Below the pieces are notes generated by a model, which ran no database searches, was not told the origin of the DNA, and saw nothing but the letters and a program-made list of their open reading frames with translations. The translations under genes were made by a program, and so were the position numbers. Shown one piece after another: positions 21,204-32,281 of a DNA stretch of 64,000 nt (positions within the stretch are counted from its first letter, which is position 1; each line of letters opens with the position of its first letter). Origin of the DNA: Cystobasidiopsis lactophilus (lineage: Eukaryota; Basidiomycota; Agaricostilbomycetes; Agaricostilbales; Chionosphaeraceae); contig BCIO01000006.1 of NCBI GenBank assembly GCA_001599975.1, positions 1,111,587-1,175,586 on the forward strand, read 5' to 3'.

Positions 21204-22102
21204 GCTGAGGCTGGTTGTAAATGGCCAAAGGAGAACTACTGAGTCACGACAAATGCTGGCGCTCTGATTCGCCCTCGAGTCGCTTGCTCGAGATCCGATT
21301 TTAGAGAACTGGCGGCAAGCGCGGTTGAGGCGACTTGGCGATCAGCGACGAAGAGCAGTCTAAACAGACCCAAAGCGCAGAGGCAAGAAGACGTCCAAAC
21401 AGAAGCCGGCGAACGAGGGCTGAGGGAGCCTCTGCCTCGGTGAAACTTTCTGCCGTCGCCACCGCATTTCTCAATGAGCCTTCTTTTACCCTTCGTCCAC
21501 TTTCCCTCTGGTTGCTGCGCTCCATGATAGCGAGAGATCACTGGAAAAGTTTTACAGCCATGGGCGCCCCTCCTCCTTGGAAGAATTTACTGGCTGCCAG
21601 GCGTCGAGCGCGAAGACTTTCTCGGCGCGGCTTCGATTTTCGTCTGTTCTGCAGAAGAGTGGACCTGCACTCCATTCTGGTTCTGTCATGGGCGCTCCTC
21701 CACTGCAAGAGGACGGATGGCGCCGCCTCCGAATGCCCTTCCGTTTTCCCATCCTTGTCTCGGCGTCGATGAAGCTTGGGCTAGGAGCGGTCTATGAATG
21801 AAGAAAGTGTTAATTCTGATCTCTGCTGTCAACATGCCGAGCAATCAAGTCTCAGCATGCCCATGGCTCCTTTGCGAAAACCCAAGATCTCACTTTCGAC
21901 AGAGGTACGGATTCTTCTTCTGTGCCGGCGCGAGCACAACATGAAGGTGGCAGTGAATGTGTCCGAGTCGATGCACCGCCTGAACTGCACTATAAAAGGC
22001 GGGCGGTCTGGGTTGCTCTGCCTTACCACGCTGCCGTGCCACGTCTCACTACTGCCTCTCCAACCCGTAGGGGTCATACAGCACACCTTTCCAAAGTGAA
22101 CG
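21204..22102. other. Intergenic region with a TATA box
   Basis: About 900 bp. Two related short segments occur near 21558 and 21688 on the plus strand (both beginning CATGGGCGC and each followed by CTCC), but no gene is supported. The right end carries the promoter of the three-module gene. Confidence 0.45.
21991..21997 (+). promoter_or_regulatory. TATA box of the three-module gene
   Basis: TATAAAA, 112 bp upstream of the ATG at 22103, a plausible core-promoter position leaving roughly 80 nt of 5' leader. Clear TATA boxes are uncommon upstream of the other genes here. Confidence 0.5.
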
Positions 22103-23102
22103 ATGAATCACAACGGTCTCATTGACGGCTGCCAATGGCTCATCAATGAACAATACCACTGCTACTTTGCGCGCGTCAATACCGGCATCATATGCATCGA
22201 GCCTAGCGACTTTCCCTTTGGGACTGGGAACCATATTACCGAGCAGGAAATGGTGGCTCGGCGGAAGTTAGGAATTTGCTATTTCCTAGCAAGAGTTGCA
22301 AACTAAGTCTGGCGTGGCAGCCATCAACGCACACAGTACCCAGCTACTGCGACAGTCGAGAGGCTTACATGGGCGTGGGATCCTGAACATCGGTGCTACC
22401 GTGCCACTGCGAGTCTGTGTTGCGAGCCTGATCACCTTCACAACGCCGGAAACAATTGGATGCTGGAAGCTAGCATGATCGCAAGGCGACAGTGAGGATC
22501 ACTTCTGTTTACTATTTCACATTACTGAATGAAAGATTCAGGTATGAGCGTCAACAGTATGGATTGTTTCCGTTGTCTCAGTCATTCGCTGAAGAATATT
22601 GGAGCAGGCTGGCCACACACCGTCCATCCAGGAAAATTGGCCAATCAACTTGGCGGTGGAACCGCGAGTTGATGTGCTACACCATTGACTCAAATCAAGG
22701 AGTTATATGTAGCGAGGCCAGTGACATTCTCTCTGACGTCGACCATCGCTGGGTGTCCCTCGCCGACATGCAAACGAAGCGAAGGTAAGAGACTCGATCC
22801 TCCCCCACTTGCGCAAGCACTAAAGATGCACAGGCTTGAAGCTGGGATCCCAGGCCCAGCTTACAAGCTGCCGTCTGCAGAGGCTTCAGACGAGGAGGAG
22901 ACCGAGGAAGCCTCCGGCCACAATTCACCCGTCATGTCACCAGCCGGCCCGTCTGCTTGGAGAAGGCCACACAACCGTGCTTCTGACTTGTCCGAGTACT
23001 CTTTTCTCAAAGCTGGCAAGAAGTGCTCATTGAAAAAACAGTGAGATCTGCCATCACTGTCATGATTCTCCCGAGGGCTGCAAAAAGTGCTTCAAGTTCT
23101 GA
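22103..23102 (+). CDS. Novel five-exon protein: three exon-encoded W/CY/C modules plus CxxC-CxxC tail
   Basis: Proposed exons 22103-22266, 22321-22491, 22542-22784, 22834-22995 and 23042-23102 (introns 54, 50, 49 and 46 nt) give 266 residues; all joins are phase 2. Exons 1-3 each end in a homologous module: 'WLINEQYHCYFARVNTGIIC', 'WAWDPEHRCYRATASLCC' and 'WRWNRELMCYTIDSNQGVIC', each followed by E and about 22-24 residues to a basic end (ARR, ARR, TKR) just before the donor. Shared positions: W, N/D two to three residues on, C-Y, then C-x-E. Exon 4 is acidic and Pro/Ser-rich. Exon 5 encodes 'CHHCHDSPEGCKKC', a possible zinc knuckle. If the last intron is retained, the protein ends at 23044 instead. 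No signal peptide is visible. I do not recognise the module. Base composition looks lower in G+C than neighbouring genes. Confidence 0.7.
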
Positions 23103-23758
23103 AGCCTATTACCGACAAGTCAAGGGCAGCCTATACCCTCAGTATACCTTCAGCGTATTTCATGTCGTCTTTACTTCGATTTCGGCGTGATGGCCCTCTT
23201 TCTCTTTTCTGTATGGACTTTTGATATATGGCATCGAACTGTATCGCGACGTGATTCTTTCTTGTTATTTACTCTTGAGGAGACACTTAAGTAGTTGTCT
23301 TGTGCATTTGCCACCGTATCTACTTCAATTTTACCGTGGGTTGAAACCATTGAAGCGTCCAGTCGTTTCCAAAGCATTTAAAAATGGTCCTTGCATCTCG
23401 CCACAGTGATGCGCTTTGGTCCTGAGATGAAGACCATCATTGAAGACGCGAAATCTGCTCCGAAGATTGTTGGTGTTTAATATTTATTTCTGGTTGTTTG
23501 TCAACAGCCTTCGATGGACGTCGATGGACCTTTGCGCTTTTGTTCACGTGTCTTTCCTCTTTCAAACACCTAGATGTGTATCCTGGAGCTATCATACTAC
23601 TACTACTAGTGCACACCTCGCGGTCCAGGTCCACGAAAAGGCCAAGCGACTGCGCGCCGGATCGTCTGTAGAGTTGACGCCCATCTCGGGGATACAGTAA
23701 ATGAAGATGGCGCCTTGTTGATGTCTCTCTTCTGCATTCGACCAACCAGAAACGACAC
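23103..23758. other. Intergenic, relatively AT-rich stretch
   Basis: About 655 bp with visibly more A/T than the flanking genes and only short frames. It presumably holds the 3' flank of the three-module gene and the promoter of the secreted-protein gene. No RNA gene or repeat seen. Confidence 0.4.
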
Positions 23759-24917
23759 ATGCTCCTCAACTTTGCATTTGGCGTTGCCTTGGCGCTTTCC
23801 TCGAGCTTTGTTGTTGCCTCGCCGTGCGTTCGTAGTTTGTTGCGGGTCTGGCGCGTCTGAAGCTGCGGAGCTTCATAGAGAGCCTATTGATGTTGCAGAA
23901 GGACAATGGTGAGTGGTGGAAGGGAATTCGAGAGAGGAATTGAGCCGAGCCACCACCAGGCTTCAAATTCGCGACGACATGGAATCCAATCTAGAAAGGC
24001 GCGCCAGCGCAAGCACAGTGTCATTACTGTAAGACTTTTCCACAGGACGCTACCACCACATGACTCAGATAGCTCAATAGCGAAAACAACTTGATCAAGC
24101 AAGTCACGCGCATGCAAGGCCAAATCACCCAGGGCATCAGCCGCCTTCAGACGATTGAGGCGAAGATGGCACCAATCGGCAGCAAGGCATGGGCTTTGTA
24201 CTCCAACCACGGAAAGCCGTCAGCCAGCGAGCAGCAAGGTGGGCTTGCTGCGCCTCAGGCAGACGATCACTGAGCACGAGGGCTCGAGAGCAGCCGTGGC
24301 CGACTTGAACGCAGTGGCTAGTCGCTTTGCTACGGATGCCACAGCACTTTTCAAAAGGATGGAGGCCAACATCGCTACCCAATTCAAGCAGATGGCCGTC
24401 CTGGAGTCCTCGCTCTCAGGCTCCTTTAAGCCGTGAGTCACTTTGCCCCACTTCTGGAGCATCATTAAACTGTCAAAACTTCCTGTAGTACACGGACAAT
24501 TCTTAGCAAGCGAAGCGAACCCACACCGGTATTGGTCAAGCGCAAGAAGCTGTCCTCCTCCAACTTGTTAATGGCGTAGGCTTTCATCGCTTAAGATCAA
24601 CTTACCTGCCATTCATACGTGGCCGCAGAGAGTACGACGTCTACAAGGTCTGCACTTCCGTCACCGCTGAGATCAACAAATTGATCGTCATCCTCAACAA
24701 CGTCAACGCCAATTTGGGCAAGATCGTGGCTCAAGTCACCACTTTGCAGGCCAATAACAAAGCACCTTTGGCCACTCAGCAGCAAATCCTGGCCGACCTA
24801 ACCCAGTTGACCAAGTCGCTCAACACCCGGGCGACGGCGGCCATGGGCACTTTCGCCTTTCACGTCGGCCAAGCCACCCAGAATCTTGCCGCATGGCACA
24901 TTCTCTTGGGCATCTGA
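23759..24917 (+). CDS. Predicted secreted helical protein
   Basis: Start at 23759 gives a classic signal peptide 'MLLNFAFGVALALSSSFVVA' with cleavage likely after 'VVA' or 'ASP'. Phase-consistent short introns then join 'EPIDVAEGQWLQIRDDMES', 'LIKQVTRMQGQITQGISRLQ', 'AVASRFATDATALFKRMEAN' and a last exon 'VTAEINKLIVILNNVNANLG', 'VTTLQANNKAPLATQQQILA' to the stop at 24917. The mature protein is almost wholly amphipathic helix with Gln/Asn/Thr/Ala-rich heptads and few cysteines. The helical, Ala/Thr-rich secreted design recalls hydrophobic-surface-binding (HsbA-like) proteins, but no motif proves it. The exon between about 24488 and 24640 is the least certain. Confidence 0.65.
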
Positions 24918-25174
24918 GGCCGCCTTACTCAATGAGAAACTCTTCTACTTTCGTGTTTCTGGTTGTGCACTTGTACGGTGTGGCCTTGCCTTCTGCACGC
25001 GTCACTCTGTTGATCGTCCTGTATCTCAATTCTTAAACCGCTCTGGATCTTTGATCGCACGCCCTTGTAGCGAGGCCAACCAGAACTCCACCGCGAGGAA
25101 GTCGCCACCCAAGTTTGGGCTGGAGCGGCTTTTGAGCCCTCGCGTCCACCTATCCACTAATTGACTCAAGCAAG

Positions 25175-26884
25175 CATGGGCAAGACTGGGAAAGCACTCA
25201 AGAAGCGAAAGCTAGCCCACGCGTTCGCCCACCCCGTGCTGCCCGCGGCGGGAGATGAGGAGGAGGAAAAAATCGATTTGGCGTTTCTGGGCGGCCTGGT
25301 CTCGCCTTCTGCCCTGGGAGTCACCTGTGCCACCCTGAAAACGCTCTCGGACCATCCTGGTATCATCAAAGAATCCAAAGGCGACCTCAAAGTGTTGAAG
25401 GCTGCAGTTTTCGACTTTCATCGAGTGAACGCTTCCACCTCTGGAACGGGTGGGTGGTGTCTTTCTAAGTCTGTTCAAACGTCCAAGTAAGAAAAGAATG
25501 ACCTACAGGCACGTCTCTCGCCTCTCGCATCTCCGCTGCCCTGGCTGACCGCCGCCATGTCGATGCTCTGGTCCTGCTGTCCGAGCTTCGGATCCGCGGC
25601 GTTTCCCCAAAGCTTGGTGCTCTACAGCGATGGACCCGAGAGTGCGACGCGGCTTCCCGCTCCGATGGGAGCTTTGGCGACGCGCAAGTGTTGACAGTTC
25701 TGGATGCCATCTTGCGCTGCACGGAGGAGAGCTCTGCGTCCGACCAGCCAATGGCGGGACCGGGCGCTGGGCCTGTTCGGAAAATGGCCGAATGGAAACT
25801 GCGACCAGCCAGCGGGAGACAAATCTATGCCGATGTCGTCGCCGGAACATTGCCAGGTCGGTGAAGCAGAGCACTAAATTTTTGGCATCATGCTCAACAA
25901 ATTGCTGCCAGACCCGCTACACCGAACGCAACTAGCCGCTTTGTTCTACTTGCTTCTCAACACACCCGGCCCTGAACGGCTTCCTCCCAATCATCACCCG
26001 GCTCTATTGTTCGCTTCCTTACCGTCCGCCATCCCGCTTGCTTCTTCCTTGCCTACCAAAGTAGTTCGACACGCGCATCCCAATGTTCCACATGCGTTCA
26101 TGCTTGCGGATGTGCTGTCACCCGACGAGTGCCGGGCCATTGTCGCTTCTGCCGAAGCGGTCGGTTTTGCGCCCGACCAGCCAGTGGGAGAAGAGGGGGC
26201 CAGCGTCTTGGCGCACAACCTGTACTGGCTGGCAGACGACGACTTTCAAGAGACGTTCTGGTCTCGCATCCGGGATTTGCTACCGCAGGAGGTCGCTGGC
26301 GGATGCGTCCGAGGGCTGAACGCTCGCTTTCGAGGTGTGTCCTCTGGAACTTTGAGCGTTTTGATCTGTCTCACATACTCTTTCGAAGTGTACCGCTACG
26401 TGCCTGGAGCCATCTACCGCCCGCACATTGACGGCGCCTGGCCTCCTTCCGGTGTCGATTCGGTCACTGTAAGTGTTTTGTGATACTCAATTGTCCTTCC
26501 TGACTCTAAAAGATCACAGGAAGAGTATGTCTACAACTGCTCCCCGCCCGATGCTCCGCAGTGGTCTCGTTTGACTTTCTTGGTCCGTTGCACACTCCTT
26601 ATTCTCTAATGATGTCACTCTAACCTGGCGCACAGCTCTACCTCAACGACGACTTCGACAACGGTTGCACGACCTTCTTCCTGCCCTCTTCAACGGACGG
26701 CGTAATGAATGCCTATCCCGTCAAACCCTCCGCGGGCTGCGCCATGGTTTTCCCGCACGGTAGCACCAAAGGCAGTTTGCTCCACGAAGGCAGTCCGGTA
26801 GGACCTGGAGGTGCCAAGTATGTCATTCGCACGGAGGTGCTGTACGATCAGGTCGGGCAAGAAGTCGGGGCCGAGGCCGTCTAG
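25175..26884 (+). CDS. 2-oxoglutarate/Fe(II)-dependent oxygenase (prolyl 4-hydroxylase-like)
   Basis: Non-haem iron dioxygenase of the P4H superfamily. The N-terminal half ('MGKTGKALKKRKLAHAF' start, then helical 'ASRISAALADRRHVDALVLL') is a basic extension, likely nuclear or cytosolic. The catalytic half begins near 26050: 'HAFMLADVLSPDECRAIVAS', 'NLYWLADDDFQETFWSRIRD', then the iron facial triad 'PHIDG' (H-x-D), 'LYLNDDFDNGCTTFF', the distal His in 'KGSLLHEGSPV' and the 2OG-binding arginine in 'KYVIRTEVLY'. All four ligands are present, so it should be active. Introns near 25450-25508, 25858-25888, 26334-26386, 26468-26519 and 26583-26637. It ends at 26884, convergent with MRD1. Substrate unknown. 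Confidence 0.88.
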
Positions 26885-26980
26885 TCTTTCTCTCTTCGTA
26901 CATTTTTCGTTCTAGCATTCTGTGATGTCGTTTGAAATGAGAGTTTCATGGCATTTTACAACTGTATTACAAGGCGAAAA

Positions 26981-29076
26981 TTACGAAGCCGCGAGCAAGT
27001 CATCCATCGCATCCTGCTTCGTGAACTCGAATACCAAATGCCTGCCCAACAAATGCGTGTCCTTGAGCGTCTTCATCGCAAACTCGCAGTCCTTCTTGGT
27101 GTTGAACTCTACGAACGCGAAGCCCCTCGACCTCCGGTCCGCGCGCTTGGGCAGTCGCAAGGATTTGATCGATCCATAAGCGGAGAACAAGGCGCGCAGG
27201 TCTTTGAGGGTGGCTTCGAAGGGAACGTTCTTGACCAGCATCTTGTTGCTGGCCTTCTTGCTTGTCGAACCCTTGACGTCGTCCACCTCGGCCTCCTCCG
27301 GATCCGCGGTAGGCTTGGCGAAGAGGACCTCCATCGCTCTGCCATCCAGCAAGTACCCCCGCATCTTGGCCTGGGCTGAAACAGCGAGGTCGACCGAGTT
27401 GAAGCCCACGAAGCCGTAGCCCTTGCTCTTGGCCGTGCTCGACTTGGCCTCGGTGGGAGCGGGGGGAGGGACGAGCTTGGCGAACGCGAACCCAGGCAAC
27501 GACTTGAAGCACCTGGCGAACTGGTCCTGGGCGACGGTGAAGGAGATGTTCTGGACGAAGAGCGTGTTGGTCGGCTTGTCCCCGCCGACCCCGGCCTCCT
27601 TCTCTGCTTTGGCCGAGGGCGCGTCCTTGTCGTCCAACAAAGGAACCGGCTCGACCCAGAACTCGACCGGCACGCGGCGGGCGTAGATGACGGAATTGCC
27701 GAGCTTTTGGTACGCCAGCTCCTTGATCACTTTGGTCGAGTCTGGCGCATTGAGCATTTCCACCACTGCCAATGTGCCAGTGGAAGGCATGAGCAGCTTC
27801 TTCACCGGTCCGAAACGGGAAACGAGGGATCGGATAGTGGGCTCGATGGTGTTTTGCGGGAGGTTGGAAAGCAAGACGGTGGTTGTTGATTTTTCGGACG
27901 TTTTGGACGAGGAGGAAGAGAGGGAGCGGAGGTCGGCGCCTTGGGAGAGGAAGTAGTTGATCGTCGAGGAGATCAACGAGGTCTCAGCCTGGGCCAGCTT
28001 GACGGCGGCGGAAGAGGAGGTGTGGTCGATCACGTCGGACTTGGCAAGCCCCAAGACGGAGGCGATGGAGGACACCACCGCGTCGCTCTGTGCCGTACAA
28101 AATCAATTAAGCAAAGTGTGAGATTGCTAAGAGTGGGGAGGTAAACGCACATTGAGGACCAAAGTCGACTTGTCGCCCCGACTCTCGTCATGCCGCTGCA
28201 AATTCTTGTCAAACTCCTTGACCGCCTTGCCGCCCAACTGCACTTCCTGCTCCACGCCCGCCTTCAGTTTCTGAGCGGTGAAAGACTGCTTATCGACCGC
28301 AGGCAGAATATGGAGTAGGCGGCCCATTAAAGGTTTGCCATCCAGCGCGGCGTGGGCGAGGGAGGCAGCTGAAGGGTCGGCGAATGAGACGTAGCCTATT
28401 CCAGTTCCTTTGCCATTAGTCGAAGTAGGAAGCTTGATTTCCGAGAGGCTGCCAAACGACGCGAAGTGGGCTTCGATGTTGGCAGAAGTGACGGAGAAGG
28501 GCAAGTTGCGGAGGAAGAGGCGGCCGTTCGCGAATGGATCCACTGGCTCTGCCTCGACTTCGGCTACTGGTTCTTCTGGTACTGTTGGTTCCAAGGTGGC
28601 GCCTAGAGTGCGCTTGCGGCGGCGGGCGAGGTACTCGGCGTCGGTGAGCTCCTCGTCCTTGGACTCTTCCTCTGGCTCCTCCTCTGGCTCTTCTGGCTCG
28701 GCGTGCGTTGGCTGCACAGGGATTGAAGGCACGTTCAACTTGCGCTTCTTGATCGGCCGGTCGAACACCTCCTTCTCAGCCTGTGCTTCCGCATATTGAA
28801 CAGGAATTCTGCATTGAATCTTGGAGTGAGCAGACGCACCTCCTTGGCGAGTTCCACCATCAGCCTGCCGCCTTGCACCCACGTCCTGTTCATCCTCTCG
28901 GCTGCCCTCTCCGCCTCAGCCTGGGAAGTCAAGCCGACGAAGCCCATGCGCCGGGAAGTGCCATTTTGCTTGTACAGCACTTTGGCGTCCGTCACTTCGA
29001 AGCCTTCTTTGGCGAACGCCGCGCGCAGCTCTTGGGACGTGAAGTCACCAGGCAGGTCCTTCACTATCAACCGCAT
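26981..29076 (-). CDS. MRD1: MRD1/RBM19 pre-rRNA processing factor (five RRMs)
   Basis: Nucleolar multi-RRM protein acting with the U3 snoRNP/SSU processome in 18S maturation. Start at 29076: 'MRLIVKDLPGDFTSQELR' opens RRM1, with RNP1 'RRMGFVGL'. A Glu-rich linker ('EEPEEEPEEE') leads to RRM2 'GRLFLRNLPFSVTSANIE', then the long spacer with 'STINYFLSQGADLRSL', RRM3 'TTTVLLSNLPQNTIEPTI' with degenerate RNP1, RRM4 'NTLFVQNISFTVAQDQF' with 'KGYGFVGF', and RRM5 'MLVKNVPFEATLKDL' with 'RGFAFVEF'. It ends 'DDLLAAS' at 26981. Two introns (about 28793-28840 and 28090-28150). About 660 residues, shorter than the roughly 890-residue yeast protein, mainly through spacers. RRM order and spacing support orthology to MRD1/RBM19 rather than a generic RRM protein. 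Confidence 0.9.
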
Positions 29077-29435
29077 CGTTGGGCAAAGGCAACGAGGGGA
29101 GAACAGATTTTTTGTGAGCGGCAGCCGATCGGCAGCGGCAGATTGGCGCGTGAAATTGGGTGGTGGCAAATGTGCCCTGGCTGGCAGTGCATCACGATGG
29201 AAGCTGCTTTATGGAAAGAAGAAGACAGCGTCTGCAGACTGTGGCAGAAAGGGTCCCATTTCGCACCCGCGCCTGTCGCGAACCCGTCACCATGTGGCCT
29301 GAGTGCCCATGAAGTGTTCGCCGTACCATCGCTCTGTAAAGGATGAGCTTGAGATACGGTTTGATCAACGGCAGGGGCAGCATGAGCGGGAAGCAAAACT
29401 GACCTCCATCCCGCACGGCCATGCGAAACACAAGG
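29077..29435. other. Short intergenic stretch
   Basis: About 360 bp between the MRD1 start and the stop of the minus-strand F-box/LRR-like gene. It probably holds the MRD1 promoter. No supported gene. Confidence 0.4.
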
Positions 29436-30506
29436 CTAGCATTCGAGACTGATCCCGCGCGCGTCGCACTCCCGGCGCAAAATGGCCACGATTCCATTTT
29501 TCCAGAGTGAAGTCTCCGATGCCGGGTCATCCGACGAGGAGGGTAAGGTGATGGACAAGTGGGCGAGAGAAGGGAAAGACGAGTGGGACAAGGCCGCCGC
29601 CACCGCGAGCCAAATTTCGACCGGGAAGCCAGCCGCGGTCCGTGAGATCTGGAGGTGGTCGCCTCTTTCTGACAAGGGCGTGGTGAGAGTGAGATCCACG
29701 AAGGATAGAGCTTTGAGCTGCTTGAAGGCCACCAGTTGGACCGCCAAATCCTCCATTTCTAGCACCGTCGACTCGCTAAGATGGACTCTGAGAGTGCTTG
29801 CTGCGGTAGGGATGTGGCAGAGAGAGCGTCTGGTGCAGGGCTGATTTTTCGCTCCGCACGCTTGGTCCCAGGTATAGGTAGCCTCGACGACTTGGCGTAG
29901 CTCCACCGTTGAATCCCTCAAAACATATGAGGACACTCGAAAATGGAGCTGTGGTTTCTTCGAAAAGAGGGGCATCCAATGGGCAACCTCTGAGAAGATG
30001 TGCTGGTGCGAGGTGGGATAATCGGTGGCGTATGCCGTGACGCTGCGGATTCGGTCCAGCAGAAAGGGCGGAAAGACGTCGGAAACGCTTCGTTTGGTGA
30101 TTGGGCCGCTGTCACTGTACAGGCGGACATCGACGGCCCGCAGATCGGGGAAAGTTTCTATTGTCGGTAGCAAGTTGCCCCAGACCGTCGCATTCCAGCC
30201 AGTTAGCAGCACTTCGACCTTCAAGACTTTCGCTTCGGCAGCTCGTCGCCTGTCCGAGGGCTTCCTGTATTGCCCAAACGCCAAAACGAGGCCCATGGTG
30301 CGGAACACCGTGCTGTGCGCGATGGGGTAGGAGATCCGGGATATCAAGAGGACCGCTCGCAGCTGATCTTCATACGCAGAAGTGACATCGGCGGTGCTCC
30401 AGTCGAACACAGAGTCGATGATGAGCTCCAGAACCTCGGGAGGAAGCGTCAAGAATGTCGGCTGCCATCTCGCGCTCAGCCCTCGACCTGCGCATCCTGA
30501 TTGCAC
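29436..30506 (-). CDS. F-box/LRR-like protein, paralogue 2
   Basis: About 355 residues in one uninterrupted frame to 29436. Near the start is 'FLTLPPEVLELIIDSVFDW', a convincing F-box opening, followed by 'LRAVLLISRISYPIAHSTVF' and 'RTMGLVLAFGQY'. Leucine-rich stretches include 'FKQLKALSFVDLTLTTPLS' and 'FPSLAHLSITLPS'; the end is 'RRECDARGISLEC'. It aligns throughout with the protein at 8159-9240, so the two are paralogues about 20 kb apart. An alternative first exon ATGTCTAAG/GT lies at about 30522 and mirrors the same arrangement in paralogue 1. Likely role as substrate adaptor in SCF ubiquitination is inference from the F-box. Confidence 0.72.
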   Translation of the reverse strand: MQSGCAGRGLSARWQPTFLTLPPEVLELIIDSVFDWSTADVTSAYEDQLRAVLLISRISYPIAHSTVFRTMGLVLAFGQYRKPSDRRRAAEAKVLKVEVLLTGWNATVWGNLLPTIETFPDLRAVDVRLYSDSGPITKRSVSDVFPPFLLDRIRSVTAYATDYPTSHQHIFSEVAHWMPLFSKKPQLHFRVSSYVLRDSTVELRQVVEATYTWDQACGAKNQPCTRRSLCHIPTAASTLRVHLSESTVLEMEDLAVQLVAFKQLKALSFVDLTLTTPLSERGDHLQISRTAAGFPVEIWLAVAAALSHSSFPSLAHLSITLPSSSDDPASETSLWKNGIVAILRRECDARGISLEC

Positions 30507-30714
30507 CTACCTTAGACATGGCCAGGTCTATTCAGCCGTAATGATGCTAGTCCGGGAGCAAGGTTCATTCTGAGATGGCCAGACCTGTCGATCACTTCGA
30601 TCGCTGGCTTCGCGCTGCCCAGAGCTGAGGCTTGCTCTGGTTCGAACATCCTTGCAGCTTCGATACCCACTTCAAAACCGTCTCTGAGCCTCACAAGACG
30701 CAGATTGGCGAGCC

Positions 30715-32275
30715 ATGAAGTTGTGCGTCGCTCTCCGGGGCTTGGTTGACGTCTTGTTTTGATTCGAGCTTTGCGGCTTTAGGGACGGCCAGTGCCCAAT
30801 CTGCTCTGGGGTGAGCTGCCTCCACTTCTTGGCCAGCTATTAGGGCTCAAACAGAATGTGTCACAGTCCAAGAGGGCGCCGGAGGACTACCTGGAGGACT
30901 CGCAAGCCTCGCAAAGCTCTCGCTTGAAATGGTCTGTGGGCACCTGCGGCCATCTTTATCACGAGTGAGTTCCTGGCCTCCCTAATAGCCCCCCTAGTTG
31001 TAGCTGAAGTACACCTCGGCGACACAGGCTCTGCATCCAGAAATTCGGGGACACCAAGGACAGCAAAGGCCGGCATGCCAACAAGCAAGCCTGGAGCTAC
31101 ACCGACCCTCTGGAGCGCGAGCGCGGCCATGGCAATCAAAGGCAGACGACGGTGGAGAAGCGGACGAACAAGGTGGACGTCATCAAGTGCCCGACCTGCC
31201 GGTGTTGGACTCGGTGGCACCGGCTCATCCTGGACGAAGACTCCGTCACGACCACCTCTTCCCCTCAACGCCGCTACACTTCCCCAGCGCTGGAAGAGAT
31301 CGAAGAGGTCGACGATGAAGCGACGGAGGACGAAGAAGAGGACGAGGAGCAGGAGCATTTGACGCTGGAGGAGTCCCAGCGCCGCGTGATTGGCGACTTG
31401 CGAGTGTCACTCAAAAAGCTCAGGGCGGAGTGCGACTCTGCCCAGTCTGATGCTGCCAGACACGCCCTCTCGCACGAAATGGTCACGGAAGAGCGGGACA
31501 GCTTGGATCAACAAGTCACTGCGCTCCAGGACCGGCTGCGCACCCAGGCCGATCAGTACAAGCAGCGCGAAGGGGAGCACGAAGGCGTCAAGATTTCTTA
31601 CAAGAAAGTCAAGGAGAGCAACCGCAGCCTCAAGGTCCAGGTTGAGAGCTCGGCGCAAAAGCTCAAGGACAAGGACAAGCTGCTCAACCAGCTGCGGAAC
31701 GACTTGGTGGTGGCCAATGGGTGGGTCTTCCCTTTCTTCCTTTCTTCTCGAGGATGTCTTTTTTAGGTGGAGACCACAGGAAGAAGGATCTGGCGGAACA
31801 AAAGACAGACGCCCAAGCAGCCCAACACGCCCGCCAGCTGGCCGAAATGCAGGGCGACTTGGAGCGCAAGGTCGAGGAGTACAACAAGCTTGGTGCCACG
31901 AACCGCCAGCTGCAGCGCAACTCGGAGCTATACAAGGATCGGTACAACCACTACAAGGCCGAGTACAAGAAGTTGGCCGCGCAAACCCCTTCCAACCCTC
32001 CAGCACCGCCACCAGCCGCGGCAGCAGAGCCATTACCAAAAAAGCGACCCCGTCCTCCTCCCGTTGTCCCGGAAGCTTCGCAAAAGGCCACCATCGTCGA
32101 GATTTCTTCCAACGACGACGGCGACGAGTACGACCTGTTGCCCGTCGAGCCCAAGCGGTCCAAAGTGCTCGACCGCACCAACCAGTCCAAGAAGTCCTCC
32201 TCCTCTTTCGTGCTCGACCCCAAAAAGTGCGTCGCCGCCGGGCCCAAGTACAAGCACAAGCTCCCCCGCCATTGA
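30715..32275 (+). CDS. TRAIP-like RING finger coiled-coil protein (E3 ubiquitin ligase)
   Basis: Start ATG at 30715; after a 5' intron at codon 3 the protein begins 'MKLDGQCPICSG'. With the exons at about 30844-30963 and from about 31030 on, the RING residues are CPIC ... 'TCGHLYHELCIQKF' ... 'VIKCPTC', a C3HC4-type finger with a long acidic-basic insertion (about 60 residues) between the third and fourth metal pairs. A second part of about 250 residues is a strong coiled coil ('RVIGDLRVSLKKLRAECDSA', 'LDQQVTALQDRLRTQADQYK'). An intron near 31718-31767 separates it from the second coil. The C-terminus is basic and Pro-rich with an acidic 'IVEISSNDDGDEYDLL', which resembles a SUMO-interaction motif. 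N-terminal RING plus long coil matches TRAIP, a genome-stability E3. Stop at 32275. Confidence 0.78.
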
Positions 32276-32281
32276 TCACCC

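Noticed and set aside
21558-21720. Two similar short plus-strand segments starting CATGGGCGC as a tandem gene duplication
   Set aside because: The similarity is about 20 bp only, frames do not continue together and no splicing model joins them.
30640-30655. GGTTCGAA resembling a tRNA B box
   Set aside because: No matching acceptor stem, A box or cloverleaf could be found around it. The same was true for the similar GGTTCGAA-type strings near 12640 and 48430.
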